Assembly: GCA_001655205.1 (NCBI GenBank)
Contig: LPNZ01004387.1
Location: forward strand, 1-22,970
DNA: 22,970 bases
Direction of reading: 5' to 3'
DNA from: Lenisia limosa
Lineage: Eukaryota; Breviatea
Of the stretch, positions 10,021 through 19,176 are shown one piece after another. Each line of letters opens with the position of its first letter. Within the stretch, counting starts at the first letter, position 1. The notes under the pieces were generated by a model. The model was not told where the DNA came from. It did not search any database and worked only from the letters and a program-made list of their open reading frames with translations. Made by a program: the position numbers and the translations under genes.

Positions 10021-13000
10021 CTAAAGCACATTACAACAAATGACATTGTTCAGGAGATCACATAATTAATTAAAAACAATACAGTTGAGAAAATAAAAAC
10101 AATTAAAGGTTTGAAACAGTTAAGGAAATCAAATGGTTTTACAAATAACCAGTTTAACAAATCAAACCTGTAAAACAGCAAAGATAATACACATTACTAC
10201 TGGGATATAAATAGGAAGGGTTATAACTAGGGCTTCCTAGCGGTCCAAAAAGACTGTGAAAACATTGATATTTATCGAGAATTTATCGAAAAATTCAGTC
10301 TTTTTGGGATTGTATGGAAGCTTTAAGTTTAACAAATCCCGAACACCCGTGGAGGCAATCGTTGCATGCGGGTCCGTCATAATGCTTATGAGGCTGGCAC
10401 TTGCAGGAATCTGGAGCAGTGCATGAACCATGCTGGATATGTCATTTATAGGCTTTATACAAATTAATTTATGTACTATTGGGGCTTCCCTGCGATCGGA
10501 AAGAGTCCAATACCATAATGATACTTTTTAACAATTTTTCGAAAGTTATCCCTAAATTATATTTACTTTCTTGACATATATGTGTTACACTCACTTTCTT
10601 GTTAAATAAGTACATAAAAAATATTTTCGTGTGAATTTTGGATAGTGTTCTTTGTGGCAATGGCCCAGAAAGTGATATGTTATTCTTGATCAATTCAAGT
10701 CAAAATAAGAAAACGAGGGTTCATTTCGATTGTATCATAGTATCAAAGAGAATTATCAATCTCTTATCATACGAGTATCACTTCATGGAAAAGGAAATTT
10801 CACATGTGTGACAATAATCAATAAAATGATATGATAGATTACATGTGTAAAAATGACACAAAAGTTGATGAAAATCCCGCTTACCACACAGCCTTGAGTA
10901 CAGACGGGTGATTTGCAGCCATCTCCACCCCAGCCATGCTCCCAGGACTCACAATGTTTTCCCTGAATGTCAGAAATGGCAATGAAGTGGCGAACTGAAA
11001 AAATCCTTTCGCTCGCATACTGTATGGTGACTATCACATTGGCACTGGTTTGGTGATATGCATTTTTGACCAGAGCAGCCTCCAGTACAAACCTAAAACG
11101 GTTAGATATTACATATAATCATCATATTCTAACTCGATACGATACATCCCATTTTCAGTCAAAATGATGGGGGAAATAACCTTAGAGTCCATCCCAAGTG
11201 TATCAGAGTGCCTGAGTCGGCCAATTATTATAGGGGTTACCTATCGTGTGGAAAAATTGTTCACACAAGTGACAATGACCCAAAAGAAGTGATATGGTGA
11301 TGAACATAAGCCAACCGCAGTTTTACAATGGTCACCAGCCCAGCCAGTCTTGCACTTATCACAGCTGGTACCAACAATGTTGACGTTTTCTGAAGATGTA
11401 AATCAAATCTCGATACAGCGCAAAAATAATCATATTGGTGTAGTTGTTACATTTTTTCTCAAATTTCAACTGAAAAAATTACTTCTCAAGTACTGCCAAC
11501 CAGAAGAAATGATCTCATTCTTACCACTTGGGCTTCCTTATTGTCCAAAAAAGAATAGTAATATCTTGGTGTATCACAGGTTTATCGAGACATTCAGGCT
11601 TTATTCGGACCACAGGGAAGCCCTACTTACCACAAGTACAAAACGTAGCAGGCTTTTTGCATGAGCCTCACTTGCATGTCGGGCAAGTATCCATATCTGT
11701 CCACTACAAATATCAACAGTTTATTCACTCACCCTTATCAATAGTTCAATTCTTCAGCCTAGCCAACCTTTTTCACAGCTTGTTTAACATAGTTCTCCAT
11801 GTTGGTCTGGAATAATTTAATAAGAAAATCATAGGAGTTTGGTATAGTCCTCACTAAATTCTAACTTTAAGAATTTTCCTCTTAATCTGGGAAAATCCTA
11901 GTTGTTGATGAAGAAAAAATCAAACATAAGCTTCCATTTACCTGGAAAATGGTCCGCACTTTCTCGTTCCCAATCAGTGCTGAAATATCAGCTAAGGCGA
12001 ATGTGATCACAACGGGACGAGACTGAACCGTCTTTTTCCAACCCGTGGAGTTTGTCTGAGGTTATGAGAACAAGAATGATGAATGTACATAGTAATATAT
12101 AATCAATTTACTACAAGCAAAAACTAATAGAAACAAAGCAATCTGATTGTAGTTAGTTACTTGGTAACTGAAAACATTGGGTTTCAAAAGAAATACATAT
12201 ATCATAAGTATATCATATTTATATATCGAGAGTTAAAAAATCGAACATATATAAATATTTTAAAGTAAAGCTTCCCTTTCGGTTTCAAGAGTTAATTTTT
12301 GAAAATTCTGTCTCTTGAAACCGCAAGTGAAGCTTAAATTTTTTTTAATGTTTTTTTATGTTTGAGGTAGCCAACACCATGCATAACCAATGTTGAAACA
12401 AAATATAAGTTTGGCACCAACGAACAAATCCAATTCTGTTTATCAGGTGTATCCAAACTACTCACCACCCTAGGCCTAAAGCAGCATCTCAAGTTGGAAT
12501 TTTGGCCAAAAATACGACTTCATCGTTATTTTGAGTTTGAAATTGAAAACGGAAGTTATTTTGTTTCCAAAAATAGAAAAATATAAGAAATATGAACACA
12601 ATTTTATTTTTTGTTTTGACATTATGTGGTTTTTGATGATAAATATGATAAAAAGTTATCAAAGTTCAAAATCCTTTCGTGGAAGTTCGGAGATTTGAAA
12701 TGAAATTCTGGGTTCCTTAAGTGGGATGATGTGACAGTTCTACCCACCGCCACTATACGTAGCAATTGGCATTGGGGTCTACCCACCACCATACGTAGCA
12801 ATTGGCATTGGGGTCGCCACCGTCGCACCGGAGGCCAGCATTGTGCGTATTGGCTACCCATCCCTAAATGGTCACTCATAACGACAGCATACTTTTGGGG
12901 AAAATATACAGTGACCAGGATAAGTCTTGACCAATTTTCTTGATGATTTCCTCAGGAATATTGGTCAAGACTTATCCCTGTCACTGTATGTCTCTATGTA

Positions 13001-16000
13001 TGATGGTACACTATATTATTAGACTTATCATGCTCATTGGCAACCCCCCTCCCTGATACAAAAGCTCGGGACCCCCAGAGTAGCTTTCGCTCTAAATGAC
13101 ATTTAATATTTATCGAGAATTAATCGAGGATTTATTCTTTTTTGAACACTATGGCGTATCGACTTGGGATTCCCTGTTATTATCTGGGAATCTCACACAT
13201 TTCTTCGAATATCATAATAATTAGGTGGGATTACCATGAAAAATACGGAAATTCCAACGTTTTCACAAGATTCCCCAAGTCGATTCGCCGAGTGAACGCT
13301 CTTTGCTCTGTAATCTTTTTTCCGCAGGGACCTATGGTTACTTTAAGCGTTAAAAAATCGCAACTTGGTTTTGCTGCTGCGTAAATCATAATTTTGAAAC
13401 TTATTAGTTTTTTTAAACAAAGTCCTCAAAAATCGAAAAATTGAGGAAGCATAGGTAGAAAGGGACCTATTGAAAATGTCTAAAAGCTTCAAAAATGTTG
13501 AAATAAAATTCAGAGGAATGCAGCATTTCATTATGTTAACCCAATATGGCTTAACCATAATTTCAATTCCAAATCTCACAGGTGTATGTGTCTTCTTTTC
13601 TCCTGTTGTTCGTTCGATAAAGTCATTTCTGGCCTCTTGTACAATTTGCTCCATCTTATACATTAATTATTTTGAAAGAACTTATTTAACAGAAGCAAAG
13701 GGTGCAAAACAATAATAAATCGGACTCGCTTAAAGGGGATCATAATCAGAGAAATAACTTACTCTTATACATTACAGTACGAACTTATGTTTTCAATTTC
13801 TACTTAGCCGTTTTCAATATCATACTATTTAACAAAACAAGTCACCAATTCTTTTGATTTACATTCGGTTCATTTTATTGAATAATTGATATTTTGCAAA
13901 ACGAACTTATGTTCTAAGGACCCGTCTCTTACCGTGAAAGGTTCCCCATGAGGTCCGACATTGCTGTGCATAATGTCCGTGTTGAAGTTGATTGCGGACT
14001 CTACAATCCCACCATCCATTGTTGAGGCCATGAAGCTTGTTCCCCAGTACTGCAAGAGTTAATTAATATACTATCTATCATATACGATATCATATACTAC
14101 TACATACAGTACATATGTTATAGTATATAAATATAATATGATAGTTTACATTAAATTAAAAAGTGCAACCATCATAATGTGTGGTATTGTATCAAATAGT
14201 AAATGCAAAAGTGTGAATTTAATATGATGAACAAATTACTTTCATTGTAGCACAATTTTTACGTATTTAGATTGTTAGCCCCCACCCCTACTTTTAATAA
14301 TGCTGAAAAACTTACTTCCATATTCGTATCACATATCACATCTTATCAACAAATTATTCACCAAATGTATACCCAAAAAAAACGCAATTTACCCAAATGT
14401 GAAAATTCGGGAATCAAGCTTGGGTGGGGCTCATCTTGTGAAGCAGTATGAGACGGTATTATATTTGTTGGATAGGGTGGGGGTATTGATCGAATATATT
14501 AAATGAAGTATATTATATCCTTCCCGTTTACCTTAATAAAACGTTGGTAGACTTCAAGGTCATCAGCTGAGTTGAGCGTTGGCGGCAGCGATAGTACCGC
14601 TTGCTTGCAGAACGGGTCAAGGTCAAATATCCACTCCTAAAACGTTTGAACGAAATTCCACGTGCTCATTTCTGTCTCCAGCTGGGCTTTAAACCTTTTT
14701 TGAGCATTAAAAAAGTAGTTTATCATATTATGATAGAGATAAGTGAAACCGGGAGTTTTGTTAGAATATACACGCCTCATAATATGGACTACAGCGCACT
14801 GACTTGGTTCCCCATTCATTTCCCTCGTAGCAATGCATTTTTTTAAAAAAAGAAAACACACCTTTGTCTTCGGGTCCTTTTGAAGTTTGAGCTGGTAAAG
14901 CTTGTGATGGTTCTAAAGAGATGAAGTCTTTGTATCATATGCCGTTAGATCATTTGATTATATCGTGTATTTTTTGGATCAATTTCAACCGTGTGAACTA
15001 TCATTCCAAGTAGAGATAATATATCATATCAACAGTGACCGACAAGTCTCAATGATACTCTGATACTCGGGATGAACTATCGGGTATTAATGGGGAAAAG
15101 TAAAGCACTTATCCCACCACCCCTCTTTGGGCAAACCTGTGCCACTGTAAGACCGTAGTTGCCACTAAAGAACTGACGATTAACTTTATCAAATGAATCT
15201 TGGTCGACAAAGATGCCGGATATACCTAACAATGATCAACCATTCCTATTAGCCTCCTTGCAATTGAAAAAGTAATTTGAAAAGTCCATTTCAGACACTT
15301 TAATTTTTACTGTCAATTAGTTTCCTCAAAACAATAATTGCACGGCAGCCACCATTTAGAGGCTTCCATGCAATTGAAAGCAATATACTTATCATTATTG
15401 TTGGAAAACTACTCATAACTATTCCATTATGACTTGCAAAAAGCCCCGGCTATTATCAGTGGAATCCCTGGTGATTCAAAAATTAGTCTGGTTTGCCAAT
15501 TATGTTTGCTAATGAAGGAGGAAAGTAGTCTCCTGTTTTATCGCAATTAGTAGGCAAAAGACCAGCGTACCTAAACCACTTTGGCCCCATGCAAGAACGC
15601 TTTTGACATAGTGCACAATGTTGTCAAAGGCAAGGACTGCCATTTCTGGAATGTCCATCCCAGTCGAAGATGGCTCAAACATAGCCTATTCAAATTAATT
15701 AAATTTATCATCAGTTGCAAATTAGAAGTATCAGTCTAACACATTATTGCCATTTTTTGAGTGGACATATTCTTTTTTCAAAAGGTGTTAATATATTATA
15801 AGTACTAAAGCCGTCCACACCATTACATTGCAGGTGTTTACAGTCATGATATGTATTATGTATCTCTTCGGTCCGAAAGGCTGAAATTTCAACAAATCCT
15901 TGATAAATATTGTTATTTATCAAACTTTTTTCATACAAGCCTAATTTATTATGTATTGAGCTCTTAAACAATGATGCTCACCTGGTCTGGAAGACGATAA

Positions 16001-18242
16001 ACTTGACCAAAGACGTTGGCCCATGACCGATTCGAACCAAAAGTCAATTCAACAACTAAGAACAGTAAAACGTTGTCAAAGTGACACCGTTGTCTTCACA
16101 ACAATCACAATCTTTGTGCCTCTTCTTTGGGCACTTTTTAAAGAATTGTTTTTGAGTCAGTTTATGTGTTCATGATTCATAAATTGAATGTATACTGCAC
16201 TGTACAAAAAGTGAAATTGCTAAGATGATTTTTTACTTATTAAATACATGGACCTCCAATATTGATTGAATAGAAGTTAATTATTTACACAATTAAAAGG
16301 TACGTATTTCAGCATAGTATTTTACAAAAGTTAAGGATTTCGTAAAAGCAGTATTTCACAAAACCAAGCACTTCACACATTCTAAGATTTCACAAAAGCT
16401 AAGTAAAGGCAAAAACCAACCAGGTAACTTGACGTTTCCCGTAGTAATGTCAACTCCCATTCCAACCATGGCTGGAAGAGGCTTTTTGATTAAAAAGTTT
16501 GAAAGAAAAACTACTTTCAAATGACTGTTTGTATATTATAAGAGATGAGAAGTCAAAGAAGGTTGCCTCAAATATCTGATCGAGGCAGTCTAATATCACC
16601 GTATATGATGATATCAACGAGAGCGAGGGCTCACAAGAAACCAAAGTACATACATGGATTTTTTGGAGGTCTTTCTGATGTTTTGTGCTATTGGTGGCAA
16701 ATATGTCAAGCTGCTGAAGGAGTTTATTCTTTGGAGCTGACTGCCATTGTTCACAAAAGTCACCTGGAGTATCAACAAATTTCAAGGGTTTATACGTTTA
16801 TTTGGTTTAATTTGAACTTTCAATTGTGGATATATTTATATTATGATATATGTATAATAGCAACGGAGGGGAAAAGCTAAGGAAAGAAGACGGAAGTACA
16901 TTCAGGGAGGGGGTTCCAAATTCACAATGTTGTTGTGTTTTTACTTTTTGTGGTACAATATTCCAGGAGCATATCCCTTGTACCTGTCCATCCAAGAAGG
17001 CAGCCATAGCACTTAGTACATTGGATATTGGGCACCCCTCCATGTTGACAAAGGTCGTCTAATATTGTTAACTCCATGCTTTGTTTTGAGACATATGTTG
17101 ACATAATTTAAAAAACCAAAAATTGATACAATGATAAATAATTGATAAATTAACAAAAAAGATAAACCACTGAATTGATAAATTAATAATTGGACCATTT
17201 TCATACGACAATCTGGAGGGTGAAGCATGGCTTCCATGACATCAAAGACGGCTGAAGGTAATCTGAATGGTAACTAAAAATCTGAAGAATGCTCTGCCTG
17301 TCCAAATTGCATTGTTTTTATGTTTCTATATGTTTTAAAGTGTCGATAATATTATTTCAACCCACTCCATTGCCTTCCAGGAGTTGGCAGTTAAAGTTCT
17401 CAAAAGGGGAACGTCGGTATAGAGATTCTTGCGCAATACCAACACCACTGGGGCAATTTGAGACGAATAGTCCCAGTTTCCCTGGAATTTCATTGTTCTG
17501 GATTATCGAATTCACCATAGAATTGAAGTAACAGGATTATGAGTACTCCATGCAATGCTATGTGTAATTTTTGAAATTTGAAGTGACATTTGGTAACTGG
17601 AACTCCGTTACCCCATCTCAGGTTGGGACAAATTATTTTCAAATTTGCCAATTATCGATTAATTAATGGAAGCAAATATTCTACAAAATACATACATATC
17701 TTAAGCTTGGTCAGATAAATGCAGTAATAAACTGTGCTTTGTTATCTGAAATGATTGTGATTTATGATTAGGGATGATTCATCTGAAAAATAATAGCGAA
17801 TTATGATGAGAGATTATTCATGTGAAAATTTAGGGGATGAGAGTGATGAACCCCATCACAAGTGACGAAAAAAGTCCAAATGATATTCTGACATAGGCTT
17901 TTAACAGAATTGGATTCGAAATTTCTGAAACTTGCCTTTAGGATGGTGATGGTGATTAGTGAGTATGACTTGACCAATGAACGGACCAATATAGAAAGGC
18001 TTTTTCTTCCTCTTACCTCCTTCGCAACATCTTGGAAGAACTATAATGAGTGAGAACCTGATGGAGTATATGGGTAATAGTGTGAATAGAGAAAGGAATT
18101 TTTGAACCTCGGAGGGTTGCAACAAAATGCTGATGTCACCACTGACCTCTTCTAAGGTCATTTTATCGTAGTCAGGCTTATAAAGAGCAAATGCATTGCC
18201 AATTAAAGCTGCTGCACAAAGCAAGAGAAGCCATAACTTCAT
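8378..18242 (-). CDS. Gene M: secreted MACPF protein with EGF-like modules and a CXXCXGXG tail
   Basis: A 28-exon gene covers nearly 10 kb. The exons total 2,115 nt (704 codons plus TAA), and phase is kept at all 27 junctions. Order of domains: signal peptide (aa 1-19), Cys-rich/EGF-like N-terminus (about 40-125), MACPF domain (about 160-450), EGF-like modules (about 465-600), CXXC-motif tail (601-704). MACPF proteins form ring-shaped pores or, in developmental members, act without lysis; the signal peptide and paired cysteines indicate secretion or an endomembrane location. MACPF followed by EGF is a known arrangement, whereas a DnaJ-like cysteine-rich tail is not one I recognise. Oddities: an in-frame TGA at codon 473 (11668-11670), a MITE at the donor of that exon, and a duplicated donor in exon 15. 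Whether it is attack, defence or developmental in role cannot be told. The exon 1 donor (18143) is the least certain boundary. Intron lengths are 58-739 nt. Confidence 0.9.
8903..8992. mobile_element. MITE family 1 copy in intron 26 of gene M
   Basis: Terminal repeats CTTCCCTACGGTCCC and its near reverse complement at the right end flank two TCTCGATAAAT core repeats. The element is about 90 bp with no coding capacity. Confidence 0.7.
10230..10323. mobile_element. MITE family 1 copy in intron 22 of gene M
   Basis: It starts GGGCTTCCTAGCGGTCC, has the TTTATCGAGAATTTATCG core and ends with an inverted copy of the start. One end lies 23 bases from the donor of exon 22 (10346). Confidence 0.75.
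10482..10545. mobile_element. Half copy of MITE family 1 in intron 21 of gene M
   Basis: It begins GGGCTTCCCTGCGATCGG, the family terminus, and decays after about 60 bases with no matching right end. Confidence 0.5.
11528..11625. mobile_element. hAT-like MITE (family 1) with perfect 8-bp target-site duplication
   Basis: The 98-bp element has termini TTGGGCTTCC and GGAAGCCCTA, which are inverted repeats of each other apart from one base. It contains the family core GGTTTATCGAG. The 8 bases CTTACCAC flank it exactly on both sides (11520-11527 and 11626-11633). An 8-bp duplication and a TAGGG-type end are the hallmarks of the hAT superfamily. There is no transposase, so it must have been mobilised in trans. 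The right duplication spans the exon 18 splice donor of gene M. Confidence 0.85.
12268..12335. mobile_element. Short MITE family 1 copy in intron 15 of gene M
   Basis: AAGCTTCCCTTTCGGTTTC at the left is mirrored by GAAACCGCAAGTGAAGCTT at the right, with only about 20 bases between the arms. It would form a nearly continuous hairpin. Confidence 0.7.
12740..12814. repeat. Tandem duplication of the exon 15 end and donor of gene M
   Basis: Copies 12779-12814 (36 bp) and 12740-12778 (39 bp) differ by one GGT-type triplet and a base. The first copy contains the end of exon 15 and the donor GTATGG at 12794. The second repeats the same end with donor GTATAG at 12758. The offset between donors is 36 bases, so both give the same phase. 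Confidence 0.92.
12906..12989. mobile_element. MITE family 2, copy 1
   Basis: An 84-bp element in intron 14 of gene M, with inverted termini of about 30 bases beginning ATACAGTGACCAGGATAAG and ending with the complement (CTTATCCCTGTCACTGTAT). A second copy lies at 19827-19902. Confidence 0.85.
13153..13289. repeat. Inverted-repeat element in intron 14 of gene M
   Basis: GGCGTATCGACTTGGG at the left is matched by TTCCCCAAGTCGATTCGCC at the right, about 20 bases with small mismatches, around a loop of about 100 bases. It lies between sequences resembling the two ends of MITE family 1, so it may be a nested insertion. Confidence 0.55.
15258..15344. mobile_element. Inverted-repeat element family 3, copy 1
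   Basis: It lies in intron 9 of gene M. The segment CATTTCAGACACTTTAATTT, then TGTCAATTA and TTTCCTCAAAA, and the end AATTGCACG are shared, in reverse orientation, with 22437-22556. Ends of the TGCAATT/AATTGCA type make it a small palindromic element. Confidence 0.65.
15863..15942. mobile_element. Degenerate MITE family 1 copy in intron 8 of gene M
   Basis: TCTTCGGTCCGAAAGGCTGAA at one end, the TTGATAAATATTG core and a weak mirrored end resemble family 1. It is the most diverged copy listed. Confidence 0.4.
16315..16400. repeat. Degenerate short repeats, ATTTCACAAAAGCTAAG type
   Basis: About four imperfect units of the form ATTT-ACAAAA-CTAAG occur in intron 7 of gene M. No function is evident. 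Confidence 0.4.
16654..18242 (-). other. Gene M exons 1-6: signal peptide and N-terminal EGF-like region
   Basis: Exons: 18242-18143, 18040-18017, 17481-17362, 17251-17207, 17058-16984, 16763-16654. Exon 1 starts at the first ATG with a textbook signal peptide (MKLWLLLLCAAALIGNAFA). Exon 2 is a 24-nt microexon with a Cys-Cys pair. Exons 4-6 together encode a module with the spacing C..C..GG......C..C..C, followed by GWTGDFCEQW, which is the GW-G-xC ending typical of EGF folds. Two frames are open in exons 3-5. The chosen one was picked because phase then joins exon 6 and completes the EGF pattern. Confidence 0.75.
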
Positions 18243-19176
18243 TCTCAACACTGCGCCTTTACCTATAACACTTGCCGAATACTCTTCTGCTGACTCTTCC
18301 AAGACCCTTCTACACGAGTATTCTTCTTTTGATTGTTTTCTGAATTATTTGTTAACTAATGTGAATTTCCCTCACGAATCAACTAATTTGCCCTCGTGAA
18401 TTCCCCAAGTCCGAGTCTCAGATTCATAACCTATGACGTGGCAAATCAGAATTTTTACAAATTCTCTACCCACTTTCTTTTGTAAGTCAAAGTATAGAAA
18501 CATTTGATCCTTTCATAATACATAAAAGCGGGATATTATGATATCAAGAACGCAAGGACAAGGGGGTTGCAAGGAGACCAAGCCTATGAGGCGTATAAAT
18601 TCTAACCAATATAATCTATTTGTTTTTTTTTTTGATGAGAATATGATATTATTGGCATAGGTCACCAGGAGTTTCAAACTTATCAAAAAATGTTCCTCTT
18701 CAAAGAGCATCATTCAAGAAAAGCCTCTTGACAATTACTTTTCCAGTAGTCTAACAGCCTTTTCTAATTATCTGGACCAAGGGGGGTCACTCTCGACTTT
18801 TCGACCGAGTCAGGACTACTATTTTTTCATGTGCGAATTTCTGGGATATAAGGATATGGACCGAAAATAGGCACACCGTACAGCGCCACTGAAAATACGT
18901 TGCACACTTCGCCACTCAGCTATCTGTGAATCTCTGGTGGTTCAGAGGGCGGGCTGTGTGATCTTTATTGATTTGTCATATAAAGGCGAAGGTTGTGAGG
19001 AGATGACCGACCTTAGACACATCTTGAATAAAGGTTATAAAGTTAAGGAGGAATAATAATCACGTCAAACCTCGCGTTTCGTTGGCGGGGCGGGAACGTC
19101 GTTTGATGAATTGAAAGGGGCCATAATAAGCCATAATAATATCTTTTACTTGAACCATCCCCATGCAAGCATCTTG
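18243..19176. promoter_or_regulatory. Intergenic region between divergent genes M and R
   Basis: About 0.93 kb separates the start codon of M from the first ATG proposed for R. Both promoters, or one bidirectional promoter, should be here. I see no convincing TATA box, and no repeat element or coding exon. Confidence 0.45.

Larger units (their letters stand above)
10347..11703 (-). other. Gene M exons 18-22: chain of EGF-like modules
   Basis: Exons: 11703-11631, 11389-11316, 11092-11021, 10962-10885, 10432-10347. They encode Cys patterns of EGF/laminin-EGF type: CDKCKTGWAGDHCKTA, CTGGCSGQKCISPNQCQC, GKHCESWEHGWGGDGC, and GSCTAPDSCKCQ ending in CNDCLHG. The last module is completed by WAGPTCD in exon 23. 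Such modules usually serve in adhesion or protein contacts outside the cell. The first of these exons carries the in-frame TGA. Confidence 0.85.
11768..16481 (-). other. Gene M exons 7-17: MACPF domain
   Basis: Exons: 16481-16421, 16055-15982, 15685-15571, 15225-15137, 14912-14862, 14636-14532, 14049-13933, 13654-13580, 12863-12795, 12055-11942, 11806-11768. Visible MACPF landmarks, in order: GMGVDITTGNVKLP at the domain start, then VYRLPDQ, then FFSGNYGL, then a Tyr-Phe stretch ending YQRFIK. Next comes the signature YWGTSFMASTMDGG (aa 324-337), which fits W-G-T-x-[FY]-x6-G-G. After that come GGDP in exon 15 and WKKTVQSRPVVITF in exon 16, like the W...S...P end of the domain. The usual His of the signature is Ser here. 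Pore-forming competence cannot be judged from sequence alone. Confidence 0.88.

Noticed and set aside
11668-11670. TGA reassigned to an amino acid throughout this genome
   Set aside because: Gene R ends at a phase-supported TGA (22799-22801), and no other well-supported exon contains an in-frame TGA, while TGG is used for Trp.
11653-11671. A 19-nt GT...AG segment that would remove the in-frame TGA as a tiny intron
   Set aside because: Removing 19 bases breaks the frame and loses the Cys pattern, and every other intron here is at least 58 bases.
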